NCBI GenBank assembly: GCA_015499995.1
Contig: JADNRV010000108.1
Location: forward strand, 1-64,000
Direction of reading: 5' to 3'
Source of the DNA: Flammula alnicola
Lineage: Eukaryota > Basidiomycota > Agaricomycetes > Agaricales > Strophariaceae
DNA length: 64,000 nt
Each line of letters starts with the position of its first letter. Position 1 is the stretch's first letter. This document shows, piece by piece, positions 21,085-32,108 of this stretch. The notes below the pieces were generated by a model. That model was not told the origin of the DNA and made no database searches. It worked only from the letters and a program-made list of their open reading frames with translations. A program made the position numbers and the translations under genes.

Positions 21085-23748
21085 ATGGCGTCTAAAATCT
21101 CTCAGCAATACGCATGTCAGTACCTCTTTTTTTTTACAGCACGTGCGGAAGCGTCGTTGCATACCGCAGTTTCTTTCGAAAAGCCATGCTTTAGGCGCTG
21201 GATATGTGGCTTTCGATTCTTTTACACGCTGAGATCCAATTTGGAATCTCACAAACTTTAAAAAGAACGACAAAGAACTGACTGAATTCGTTCATTTCTC
21301 TAGTCCGTGCTCAAAAGTCCCTCGGCCTCGTCAATGGGACACCAGACTACACCGCAGTCGCCGGATTCGTCGCGCCAGACGTCCCAGCTCGAACGCAGAC
21401 CTACAGCAACGACGGACGACTCTACGCTTATGCCTTGCCAACCGTGTAAGTTCCCACATGTTGTCCTCGTGCACGTCACAGATGACTTGATAAAATCTTG
21501 TCATCTTGATCTGCTACCAAGAGAAATTCTGGAACGAGTATGCTGATTATCTTTCAGAGTTCGCATCTACCAGGCAGAGGGTGCTCAGCTCCTTCAAGAA
21601 CTCCCGCTTTCCAACATCGTTGACTTCAGCTTTTCACCGCGTGGTACTTACATCTCGACTTGGGAACGTCCTGGTGTGTTGTTTCTCTATTTGTTGTTAT
21701 TGCAGTATCCTTATCCTATTGCAGTCAAGCTCGAAGATGGCTCCAGCATAAGAACCTCCGCGTGTTTTCGGTGTCGACTGGAGAAGAGTTGATTGCTTTC
21801 ACGCAAAAGTCGCAAGAGGGGTGGGAACTTCAATATACCATCTCCGAGTCTCATGCCATCAGGCTTGTCTCGTCCGAGATTCAGGTTTTCCGACCGTCGG
21901 AGTGGTCAAAGGGGATTGTGGACAAGCTAAAAGTCGAGGGTTCAACGGCTGTTTCTCTGAGCCCGGGATTGAATCCGTCCGTCGCAGTATTCGTAGCTGA
22001 GAAAAAGGTGCGTTCTTGCTTATTTACTTCTTCGCTCCGACTCAATTTTTTTTCTTTACAGGGTGCCCCTGCTAGCATCAAAATCTACGGCCTCAGCGCC
22101 CTCAACAGCCCTCCTACTTGCCAGAAGACTTTCTTCAAGGCGGACCGCGCCCAGATCAAATGGAACACGCTCGGAACGCAGGTCTTGCTCTTGACGCAGA
22201 CCGAAGTCGACAACTCTAACAAGAGTTACTACGGAGAGACTGGCATGTACCTACTTAGTGCGCGGGCAACTTCGATTGCCGAGTCACCTTGGACAAGGAA
22301 GGTCCCATCCACGATTTTGCCTGGAGTCCCAATTCGAAGGAGTTTGGTGTCGTCTATGGATGTAAGTTGATTTTATGCAAAATGACTGCCAATGAATTTG
22401 GTTATTTATTTTCTCTATCTCTACAGACATGCCCGCAAAGACGATGCTATTTGACCAGCGTGTGCGAACCCTTCACGACTTCGGCTCTTCCCCATACAAT
22501 TTCATTTCTTTCAATCCCCAAGGCCGACTCATCGCCCTTGCTGGTTTCGGTAATCTCGCAGGGAAGATCGATGTCTTTGACAGACGCAATCTGAGCAAAG
22601 TCTGTACCATCGACGCCCCAAATACCTCTTACTGCGAGTGGTCTCCAGACGGTCGCTTCCTGCTCACAGCGACTCTTTCTCCACGTCTGCGCGTCGACAA
22701 CGGAATCAAGATCTGGCACTGCTCCGGCCCGCTTATGCATGCCCAACTTACGGATGAACTATACCAGACCGCGTGGCGCCCAACGCCCGTTGAGAACGTG
22801 CCTCCGTTCGGGCAGACCATCCCTCCTGCTCCTGCGCCTAGCGAGAGCGTTCAGAGCCTGGCCGCCGCCCTGAAACCGGTTGCGGCTAAGCCAGCGGGCG
22901 CCTACCGTCCCCCCGGTGCGAGGGGGCTTGCGACGCCCTCCATCTTCAAGCGCGAGGATGAGGGTGGGCCGATGATGAACGGAGGCAATAGTGGGAGTGC
23001 GACGCCGCCGAGGTACAACAGGAGCCCTGTCCCCGGCGCCCCTGGCTATGGCCAGCAGCAAACAGAATGGTGGGCAGGCTAATGGGAATGCGGGCAGACG
23101 ACAAGTGCCTGGCGCGCCTTCCTCCCCGAGTCCTGGACCTGATAACCAGAAGGGCAACAGAAAGAGGAAGGGGAAGAAAGAAGGCGGCGCGTCTACGCCT
23201 GGGGGACCTGGCGACGACGGTGCGGAAGGACGACAGTCTTTGGACGTACCTGCTGGTGGAAACGAGAATGGGGCCCGACAGGACGGGCGAGGGGACGTGC
23301 GAGGACAAGGCCAGGGCAGGGGCCCGAGACAGGATCGCGAACAGCAGCAAGATGGGCGGGGTGGCGGTAATAGGAATGAAAGGAATGGCAGGAAGGTCAA
23401 TGGCGCTGGGGGCATCGTTAACGTGCCGCCACCGCCCCGGTTGTCATCTCCGTTGCTGTTGCTGATGATTTGGATACGCCGACAACGCCTGGAGCGGATA
23501 GTGCATTGGATGCAGTCGCCAAGAAGGCGAGGAACCTGAATAAGAAGGTTCGTTCTTTTCTCCCTTTGTTTCTTTTTTTCTTTCTCTTGGGTACGGTGAT
23601 GCTAATGTTGCCGTCATATTTACAGTTGAAAGCCATTGATGAGCTGAAGGAGAAAGCCAAGCGTGGCGAGCGGCTTGAGGCCACTCAGCTTAGGAAGATC
23701 GATGGCGAAGCCGAGATCCGCAAGGAGCTCGCTGCCTTGGGCATCTAA
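21085..23748 (+). CDS. eIF2A: Eukaryotic translation initiation factor 2A
   Basis: Starts MASKISQQYA|FRAQKSLGLVNG after an intron of about 190 nt and ends LRKIDGEAEIRKELAALGI. It contains the eIF2A beta-propeller: YTAVAGFVAPDVPART, IVDFSFSPRGTYISTWERP|VKLEDG, HKNLRVFSVSTGEEL, DFAWSPNSKEFGVVYG|YMPAKTMLFDQ, YNFISFNPQGRLIALAGFGN, SYCEWSPDGRFLLTATLSPR and GIKIWHCSG. A Pro/Gly-rich linker and a basic C-terminal helix, KKARNLNKK|LKAIDELKEKAKRG, follow. eIF2A delivers initiator tRNA to the 40S subunit in a GTP-independent, non-canonical initiation route. Single-base deletions at 21743-21744 (CC), 23060-23062 (AAA) and 23435-23438 (CCCC) break the frame. Adding one base restores family sequence each time, so the breaks are probably sequence errors. 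Estimated length about 680 residues. Confidence 0.93.
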
Positions 23749-24738
23749 ATCATGCCTACGTTCCGACCTAGTCGTCGTTGAGACTATTACCTTCTCACTC
23801 ATCACACCATGCCAATGATTATGAACGTGCCCATCGTCGTTCAACTTTATATCCATTCATCCCTCGTCATCCATCATCTTCGTTATATGGGGTTCTCAGA
23901 ATAAAAATTCACTCACGGACGCATATTGCCATAGAGAATGGACCCTCTAACCTCGTATAACTTCCTTCTCTTTCTTTCTTCCGGGTTGTTTTGGGATGTA
24001 TCGATTAGATATGGTCGATGGGCAATTTTTCTCTTTTTTTCATGACACAAAAAATGTACGGGTACGAATGTACTAGTATTCATAGACCTTATGACATTAT
24101 GACCATACGTTACTCTAAACCTTTGATTTGGCTATTTTTTTGTCGAGAGGGAAGATGTAACATTGTCGAGACAAGTTTAGACAGACCGGCGACCGCACAC
24201 ATATGGTTACCGAGCCCGGTCGTTTATTACGTAATAGTTTGTAATCATCCATGCCATTTTCACTCGGACGACAATCCCTTTGTACTGCTCCCTCCTCGAC
24301 GAATGGTTTTCTGTTTTCAAAGTTTCTTTCTGCTGCTCGAAAACACTTCAGGGGGTCGCTTGCAACTTTACTGTATGAACCTGTACATCGGCTTCCCGGA
24401 GCTTCTATCTCAATCCTGGGCCTAACTCTATATCAAGGAAGGAATTGTGGAGGAATCAAAGCGCGAAATGTTGGGCCATGGCCATTCCGCATTGTTTTCG
24501 CTCCATTCTAGGAAACATGCCAATGTTCTAACCCACGAAAACTTGGCTACCGTCGCTAGTGTAATCTAGAAAATGCAGTTGGCCCAGTGGAACTTGTTTA
24601 GCCCGACGTTTATCTGCAGATTTCGACGCGTCGTAAGTGGCATTAATACTCTCTTCCTTCTTTACTGCATCCCAAATTGACATCCAATTATCCAAGTCTC
24701 TTTCAATCCCTCCCAACAATCAACGACGCCATTTTCTT
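23749..24738. other. Intergenic, nothing recognised
   Basis: 3' flank of eIF2A followed by the upstream region of paralogue B. Frames up to 135 codons exist near 24018-24425 but have no conserved features and no splice support. Confidence 0.5.
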
Positions 24739-26707
24739 ATGCAAACTTACGCGCCTCCAGGCTGTCGCGTGCCTCCCCAAAGACACGGAAAAGCCTATGA
24801 ACACTCTAGTGCAGCCCGTTCTCAAGGAAATCCTCAAGATATTTATGACACGCTCTTCGAAGAGCCTAGCACCTACTTTCCGCCCGTGAACGCTTCTACA
24901 GAACTCCTCGCGCAGTCGGCTGCATCAGGACTTGTGACCCACTCGAATGCCACCAGTCCTCCCCACCCAACCGTCCCAAGCCATACGCGTCAAAAACATC
25001 ATGTTAACTCTATTACGTACACCATGTCCCAGTCAACGTCCCATCATACTTCGTACACAAGTATGCCACCAATGGACCCTGGCGCACCTGTTTTCGAAGA
25101 TATACCCGACCCATTCTTCCCGCATGCCAACTCTGCTACTGAAATGTTAGCGCAGATGATGCAAGGTTCCTATGCTAATACACTTGGTCCAACCGCTCTC
25201 AACCACGCGCGTCCGACATACGATCACGATCACTTCAGGGCGCAGTCGACGTCGCAGCACAATCCCTACCCATCTCCTCCAAACTCGACCTCTTCCGACC
25301 GCCCGCGTCACGTACAAAGGGAGAGCACGCAATATAGAGATCGGTCTATGTCACAGCATAAAGCCTACGTTATACCGAGTGATCCTCAACCAGCCGCTTA
25401 CGATCCTTCGCATCCTCCACACGGCCCATTCCACCCGCCCAATACGAGGCCTCATGATGGACATGGATATGCGAGGCGTGCTTCTGGCTCGCGCTCTAAC
25501 CCACCCGCCGGATCATCGCGTCCTGCTCCTTATCCAACACACCACACCCGATACCCTGTCTCTGCCGTCCAGCACGACGCTCAAGTGGCGATGAGCCCCC
25601 CAAAGGCTCCAGCAAATCCTGATGATATCGACCTCAGTGAATTTTTGCTGGGCAACGCTTTTAAACAAGGCATCGGGATGATTCCGTTCGACAACAATTT
25701 CAATGTAGCACCGAGGCAGGGAGGGTCCCGCCGGGGAGAACACTTGGAAGCCGACGACATCTGCGATCGGAACACGAGGCAGGAAAAATACGCCTATTTG
25801 GACAAAACTCCTAGTAGTCAGCCGAAGAAACCCAGAAGGCTCTCAAGCAGCAATAGTGAGCCTCATAAAACACCTCCGATGCCTATGGGTCTCCGCACGT
25901 ATGGCAGAGCGCATGAACGCGGTGGACCGAAGAGTCTTATCAAGGGCGGTGACACGGATTGGAGCATGCTCACACCGGGACAGGCGCACGTTCTCGTTCC
26001 GAATACCGCCCTGATGAACCTCCCGGCTAGCGTAACGTTAAGCGACTTTGAGCTAGCGGCTGTCAAGAAGGACGTGGTGGTGTATGTACCGCGCCTGCCA
26101 GAATATTCAGGCAAGGATCATTTGGCCAGTATCACGTTCAGTGTGCAGGGGATGCCGGGTCCGTACCTTAAGCAACTCGCTAAGGACAGAGTGACAATGA
26201 ACGGAGCTGACGACGACGTTTTCTCTCATTTCGGGTGGAAGACGACTAAATTTCAGTTTGATGTGAGTCGGTTTTCTCTTGTTTTTCTTCTTCTTTTCCT
26301 TTGGGCTAATGTCGTCTTTCTTAGTGGCCTGGCCTGTCTTTCCCTGTTGAGGGTTGAAAGTCTTTCAGCCAAATGGGAAACCGCTCACGCGACGCGACTT
26401 TGCGATCGATATCGCTATCCGTGTCACCAGGTATATCACCGATATACGGCGCGGAAAGCATCCCGTACGTCGTTCACAAAATCCTATGTGAATATCGCGT
26501 TAATCAAGTGGTTTCTATTAGACACCACGTGAAGTTCGAGACGAGATGTCGAGAAAATGGGATATCCGCAAGGTTGATGTTAGCAGCCTGCGCCTTATAT
26601 CGGTGAATTATTATAAGAAGGTTTGGATTCCGGTTCTCGCACTGGATGCTGTGGCGTACGATAATGGCGGAAACGGAGTACCAATCTCTTTCCCGGACAC
26701 GGAATGA
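24739..26707 (+). CDS. Agaric-specific protein of unknown function, paralogue B
   Basis: The first exon runs from ATG 24739 (MQTYAPPGCRVPPQRHG) to about 26262. It encodes a long low-complexity N-terminus rich in Pro, Ser, His and Tyr, then DIDLSEFLLGNAFKQGIGMI, and a conserved block with VTLSDFELAAVKKDVVVYVP, ITFSVQGMPGPYLKQLAKDR and FGWKTTKFQFD. After an intron comes WPGLSFPVEG, then a one-base shift at 26351-26353 (GGG), VFQPNGKPLTRRDFAIDIAI, another intron, and MSRKWDIRKVDVSSLRLISV to FPDTE. The C-terminal half matches paralogue A. An upstream in-frame extension lacks an ATG. No known domain was recognised. FLLGNAFKQGIGMI and the regular spacing of the blocks suggest a folded C-terminal domain of about 200 residues. 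Confidence 0.72.
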
Positions 26708-26806
26708 TTCAGACACGACTTGAAGTATATTCTGGTGCCTATTGCTTGCAGTACTAATTATGTAGACATAAAATTGGATTCGAATATTGGTATTAGCACG
26801 GAGTAA

Positions 26807-27567
26807 TTAGGGTATCATTGTGTCCTCATTATAGATGAAGGTGGTCAAAATCAAATCAACCATGTCCTCGCCTGCTGGGAATATTTCCAATGACGGCAAT
26901 CGTGTCTCGTGGATTATTCCAACGTGTGGCGTACGAAATCGCGCAACGAGGGTGTGTTCGGCCTTCGGATCGGTGGGTACGAGAAAGAGCTATGTTTAAA
27001 GGTTGTGTAGTTCTTCTTCCGGACAAGAGAAATAAATATCTCACCTCAGAGAGGGTCAGTCCCATTTTCCATCCGTATTCTTTCCCGTGAGCCGTGAATA
27101 TACGGTCCCTTGAGGTCGATTAGCCGTATAATCATGCAACATGATCAATCGGCGAACCTTTCATACCCACTCCATCCTCCTTTCCTAAAGAAATCACTAG
27201 CTTTCCACTCTTTTCCCAAGTGTCGAATAATGGTAGATCTGATCAAGTGATACTCGATCTCAGCGACTTTGGTGAAACCATCTTCTTCCGTTTCACTGGC
27301 GACCTTTTTATTGTCGTCGATAGTCGAGGAAGATCCTTTGGATCGGTGGTTACTGGACTCGGTCCCGTCTTGATTTGCGTCATAAGCCGAAGGGCTCGGT
27401 TTCTTTTCCGCTTTTCCAATCGTTGGCTCGATTTCGGGGAGGGCGCGCCATATGGTGACCGTCTGTCCTCTTAGATGGAACGTCCAGACGACCTTGTAAA
27501 CGACCTTGCCGTCCTGGGAACAGTAGGTGCTATTCGAGGGGTCGTACGACGTCAAGTGGAGTTGCAT
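26807..27567 (-). CDS. DUF6593 family protein 1
   Basis: The minus-strand gene starts at 27567 with MQLHLTSYDPSNSTYCSQDG and YKVVWTFHLRGQTVTIWRAL, the usual DUF6593 N-terminus. A charged linker leads to AEIEYHLIRSTIIRHLGKEW and KASDFFRKGGWSG. After an intron comes DRIFTAHGKEYGWKMGLTLS|E, then a second intron and LFLVPTDPKAEHTLVARF to SLEIFPAGEDMVDLILTTF, with stop TAA at 26807-26809. DUF6593 is a small beta-rich family greatly expanded in agarics; its function is unknown. TATAAATA on the minus strand (27640-27647) lies about 75 bp upstream. It is about 70% alike in key blocks to DUF6593 protein 2 next door, so the pair arose by tandem duplication. Frames look intact. Confidence 0.85.
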
Positions 27568-28253
27568 GATTAATATGGTGTGTGCAGTGCTTCTGGTCGG
27601 TTTTCAAAGTTTTGAACAAAGACTGGCGCTGCAGCCTTTTATTTATACATCGCAGGAGAGGTCCGGCCGGTGCTCAATGCACCATTGGAGGCCTAGATAG
27701 ATGTCAATCATGCGTATTGCTAGCCCCTAGCGTAGACTTTGTGCGGACTCCGATAGGGGTAGCCTCGATTCTCAGAAATGTCATGATCGTCATCGGGCGT
27801 TAAAGTTCACATACTGGTCGCCAAAGCACAGTCATAGCCTTCAGAATCGCTTTCTAGGAAAAGTTGATATTGGGCAACCTTTAGTTCCCTAGGAAGGTCT
27901 CGGACAGGAGTGTACGAACCTTTCTGGAACCCAGACGGACCTAGACCCAATTCCATAGTCAATTGAGTAAGCGCCCAGGTTTTGCGGATGGGGATCGTCA
28001 ATAAATCGCGTATAACTACATACAAGCTCAAGGCTGGACTAAAGCTTCGGAAGGGGGCCAAACACTTCCGGACAGAAGTCGCTCCCTAGACATGTACTGA
28101 TTTGTGTTGCCCCAAATATATGACTGCAGAAAATATTAGGGTATTATACAGAGCCTGTAGATTATATCCAGTGGCATGCAATGAAAATGACGAGAAAGGA
28201 GGTCATAGGGTATAAAAATAGCAGAAGAGGCATACCGATTGCGAAGACCAAAA
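27568..28253. other. Intergenic between DUF6593 genes 1 and 2
   Basis: Contains the promoter of DUF6593 gene 1 (TATTTATA on the plus strand, 27640-27647) and the 3' flank of gene 2. No further gene was seen. Confidence 0.5.
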
Positions 28254-29163
28254 TCAAACGGACGCATGCCCAGCGACGGCCCCACCAGTCAAGACACTTC
28301 CCTTGGCCGCTGATCGTTGCCTTGCTTGCCTCATTTCTTCGATATAGATAAAGGTAATTAAAATCCATTCGATCATATCTTCGCCCGCGGGGAATATCTC
28401 TAGTGACGCAGGACGTTTAATTTGGGTGATTTCAGAGTGTGGCGTAGAAAATCGCGCAACGAGAAGAGGGACGTGGGCTTTGCCGTGTTCCTCCTTGGGA
28501 TCTGCATCTGCTAGGAAGAGCTGTTGTTGAAGGTGGATTAATTTTCCGTATAGCTAACGAAAGGAGAGGAATCGCACCTCAGAGACGGTCGGTCCCATCT
28601 TCCACGCGTATTCTTTTCCGTCTGGGCCTGTAAATATACGATCTCTGGAGGCCAATTAGTCGAATAATAGTAACAACACACAATCTATTGGCTCACCTGC
28701 CATACCAGCTCCAGCCTTCTTTCCTGAAGAAATCACTGGCTTTCCAGTTGTTTCCCATGTGATGAATAATAGTGGAGGAGATGGTGTGGAAGTCGATTTC
28801 AGCGATTTTAGTGAGACCAGCTCCCAACTCGGATTCGCTCGCGGCCTTGTTATAGTCGTCCAAAGTCGGAGGAGGTTCTTCCCAAAGACGAAGCTGTTCA
28901 TCCCGAGATTCGAATGATTTTCGATCGGACTCGGTCACTTCTTCGTTTGCGTAACGAGCCGAGGGATGTCGTCTCTTGTCCTCGAAATGTTTCTCGGCCC
29001 AGAGCGTTTCTTCGGCAGTTGGCTCGAGCTTGGGAAGGGCGCGCCATATGGTAGCTGTTTGTCCTATCCGCTTGAAGGGGCAAACTACCTTGTAGACGAC
29101 CTTGCCATCTTGCGTACAGTAGCTGCTGTTCGATGGGTCGTACGATGTCAAGTAAAGTTGCAT
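28254..29163 (-). CDS. DUF6593 family protein 2
   Basis: Starts at 29163 with MQLYLTSYDPSNSSYCTQDG. The layout is the same as protein 1: YKVVCPFKRIGQTATIWRAL, a longer charged insert with RRHPSARYANEEVTESDRK, AEIDFHTISSTIIHHMGNNW and KASDFFRKEGWSWYG|R. After an intron comes DRIFTGPDGKEYAWKMGPTV, then an intron and LFLADADPKEEHGKAHVPLL, SLEIFPAGEDMIEWILITF, ending GGAVAGHASV at 28254. A minus-strand TATAAAA (29217-29223) lies about 55 bp upstream of the ATG. The frames are intact through all exons. Function is unknown. Conserved cores shared with the other three members of this cluster are the N-terminal strand pair, the DFFRKEGW motif, the R-(I/V)-F-T-G-P-D-G strand and the C-terminal L-E-I-F-P-A-G-E-D helix. 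Confidence 0.88.
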
Positions 29164-29818
29164 GAAGACAATTCTGTCGATGTTCTAAGGGTACCTGCAT
29201 AGATTATATGTAAGCCTTTTATAATATTCCAGTACCCCCAAGTCTGGACGAGTCAGCACCACATCGTTCAAGGTCTAGATCAATGCCTGGTTCTGAAAGC
29301 CCAATGATGATGCTTTTGATATTGAACTCATTGCCCATCGCCTTCAAGGCCTCGCAGCCACATTTTTAGTGGTGATATTTAGATGATCATGTCTCCGGCC
29401 AGGGTGCCTTCAGTATAGGCGTCACTTTTCTGGAGAATTGTGTTAAGGAAATCTTTCGTAGGAGTTCAAGAGATGTCGACGCAGGCTACAAAGTTCTGCG
29501 GCAGGCTTGCCATAGGTAGCGCGTTCCGGATTCGGGATGACAATGCCGGCCTTTACAGTAGGGTCTATAATCTAGATGCATTGCCTAGACTGAGTTCTAT
29601 TGTGTAACCCAGGTAAAAGCGCTACTTCAGCGCTACTTATGCTCTCACCACCAGTGACCTCAAATCCTGGCCGATTAACGCGCGATAATTTTCCATGTTA
29701 CCGAGAGTCAGGAAGTCGAAATGCGACTCCATCGACCATGGATTAACGTCTGGTGAAATTTTAGATTTCAGTTTCAAACGGCCCGCCCTTCCAGGGCACC
29801 TTCGTCATAACGCCCACG
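29164..29818. other. Shared divergent promoter region of DUF6593 genes 2 and 3
   Basis: Genes 2 (minus) and 3 (plus) diverge from this 655-bp stretch. The minus-strand TATA box is at 29217-29223. No additional gene was recognised. Confidence 0.55.
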
Positions 29819-30620
29819 ATGCAACTATGTCTCGTGAATAACGATCCCATATCCACACTGTTCGTAACATCGGATGGAGACCCTCTTTTCTCAATTGAAA
29901 CACCTTCCTTGCCTCATTCTTCGGTTGATGAATCGGCACTGCCCCAGAAATACGCGACGACAACGATAAAACGACTACAACGATATCACACGAGCACAGG
30001 GCACGTAGTGACTGAAGTTGGCATTGTGGACTACCGCGGACCAACAGCAGGGAGCCATCTGCAACTGTGCGTCGAAAATCATAACCTGGACATACCGCCA
30101 CGGAGGGAAACAAGAGCGATCACAGAAAATTTGGAAGATGTTCAAGTTGAGTCGTCAGAAGAAGAGGGAGAAAAGTGGGTGCTACCTTATCCTACTGATA
30201 ACTTCTGGTTGAATGACCTCCGTTTCCAGCTCATGGGAGTTCACCGGTTCTGACTCTAGGCGATATAAGTGGCAGATGGTCGTCCATTCGCCAATCGTAT
30301 GTTTTCACAAACCATCGCAGTAACGCTGAACCAAAACCCGTTTGATTCCATGTCAGTTATTTCTAGCCGACGACTCATTGACTCTTCTTGCCCGATACCA
30401 CCATGCGAAACTCGGTATCGTGTCGCGGTCACGTCGAGCGTTTCTGGAGATCCTTCCGGCAGGGATTGCACTCATAGATCTCATCGTCGCGACGTTCGTT
30501 GCGTTCGTGAAACAACGTTTCCTCATCGACGGTAACGATGTAAATTCAGAAATGCCAGCTCTGTCTGCCGCTCCGCTCGCAGCAACAGAGTTACCCTGTT
30601 CCTCTGGAACCCAAATCTAA
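29819..30620 (+). CDS. DUF6593 family protein 3
   Basis: Exon 1 starts MQLCLVNNDPISTLFVTSDG and carries VTEVGIVDYRGPTAG and NFWLNDLRFQLMG. A one-base shift in the GGG run at 30235-30237 leads into EFTGSDSRRYKWQMVVHSPI. The intron is 30297-30356 (60 nt, GTATGT...TCAG, phase 0). Exon 2 reads LFLADDSLTLLARYHHAKLG and FLEILPAGIALIDLIVATF, ending GTQI at 30620. The order of blocks is that of DUF6593, with EFTGSDSRRYKW replacing the usual FTGPDGKEYKW strand. It is more divergent than proteins 1 and 2. If the shift were real the protein would stop early (MGVHRF), but the perfect continuation in the other frame argues for a missing G. Confidence 0.75.
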
Positions 30621-30953
30621 ATCGAAACGTGCCGTTGCATCTTTCGCTGAGTAGTATTCCCGGCTCGCGACGTTTTCTACGCTTCTGGACTGAGCAGCTA
30701 TACTTCTCCTTTATCTATACTCGGTTTTACGGGGTCATGTACGGGGTCATTTTCATTGGAAATTCATCGTTTTCCTTCGCTTGTTGGTGGTTAGTTATCA
30801 GAGCCATCATGTACGTGCCAACCGTTGAGATCCTCAAAACAGTTGTGCAACCCCCACTTCGTCTTCAGGCAAGTTATCGAATCCGTCTTCGCAAAATATC
30901 CCATTCAACGTAAGTACTGCAGTGCTGCTGCAGAAATGATTGTGGCAACATCA
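30621..30953. other. Short intergenic stretch, nothing recognised
   Basis: A plus-strand frame at 30629-30913 is hydrophobic in its middle part but has no recognisable family features. It is more likely fortuitous. Confidence 0.4.
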
Positions 30954-31541
30954 TCAAGCTTGTAAGTTCTCAAGAGGATGCATCACAACTCCGATGCGGA
31001 AGTGAAGGGGGCTGATGGGCTCTCTGGCTTCGAGCTGTATGATCCACGACGTCAGTGAGGAAGCAGCGTGCAGCAGACAAACACTAACGTCGATATCGAA
31101 CGCATCGTCACGGGCTTCAAGATCAGCCTCGAAATCCTCGAAGTCCCGCTCTTCCAGATCGTCGTCATACCGAGCTTCAAGAATGTCCTCGTACTCTTCA
31201 CGGGTCATAAAGTCAAGGTCGTCCTCAAAATCGGTGCGTTCCGCGAGCTCGTCGTCAAAATATTCCCGAGCATCAACGTCATCGTAGTCAAGGCCGGCCA
31301 AATCTCTCTCGTCGATATCAAGGAACGTGTCGTAAAAGTCGCGGGCGTCAAGGCTTTCCATGTCAAATCCTCGAGCTTCGAGAGAGGTGTAATCATCGAA
31401 TGCCTTGAAGAGAGCGCGAAATATCGTTAGTTGAGAAGTTCAACGTAATAGAATAAAAGAGGGAAGTACCATAGGATTTGCCAAGACGCTGCTGCCAGTC
31501 ATGAAGAGTCCCAAAAGAACAAAGGCTGAAGAAAGACGCAT
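30954..31541 (-). CDS. Small secreted acidic protein with repeated (L)xAR/ER motifs
   Basis: Three exons (31541-31470, 31403-31089, 31034-30954) are joined by introns of 66 and 54 nt, all phase 0, giving 155 residues. A signal peptide (MRLSSAFVLLGLFMTGSSVL) is followed by ANPMAFDDYTS. The rest is very rich in Asp and Glu, with a basic-residue tag recurring about every 8-12 residues: LEARGFD, LDARDFY, DERDL, DAREYF, LAERTDF, TREEYED, LEARYDD, LEERDFE, LEARDDA and, after the last intron, LEAREPI. The C-terminus (LHFRIGVVMHPLENLQA) is not acidic. No cysteine pairing or known domain is present. Periodic single-Arg sites flanked by acidic residues could be cleavage sites giving short peptides, or a surface polyanion; both are inference. 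Confidence 0.8.
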
Positions 31542-32108
31542 GATGATATGTTTCTTCTGTAAACTGCGGTTGATGTGTGGATTGTTTAAGGGTTTTAGGA
31601 CCAGCCTAAAATCTTTGCAAACGGAGACCGCCTACATGAGCACGACTTGGGATGGAGAGCCCGACAGTACTTACTGAGATAGATGCTCCAGGCAAAGAAT
31701 GAAATGCTGTGTGTGATGCATGTCAGGGGCTTATATATGTTTGGAATTATGCACATGATCATGATGGATCAACCGGATCCGGATCAAAAATCGCGGCCGC
31801 CGTCGTGGAGAATTACACCAGGCTGTCGTCCAACTCAATACACCAACAACTACATATGCTCTTGTACTAAAACGCGGCATTGAAAGTTTTAGAGATGAAA
31901 TCGTAGCCGCATTCGTGATGGAACGGCAAAAGAGGCTAGAAGACATAGAAGAGAAGAGGGTTTTCAGCGCTGACGGGGTCGCTATATTTAATCGCACGAC
32001 GGCTTGCGCTTCAACATCGGTAGCAGAAGCTTTCATTGATACCCTGGGCTTTACCTCGCATTTGAGACCGATAAATAGTTAGCTACTTAACTTTCAGAAT
32101 ATATACCC
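31542..32108. other. Intergenic, nothing recognised
   Basis: Upstream region of the acidic secreted protein and 3' flank of the GH31 gene. A run with GATCAACCGGATCCGGATC (near 31767) is a small local repeat. No gene was seen. Confidence 0.5.

Noticed and set aside
22759..23415. 218-codon Pro/Ser-rich minus-strand frame
   Set aside because: Shadow of the GC-rich eIF2A linker region.
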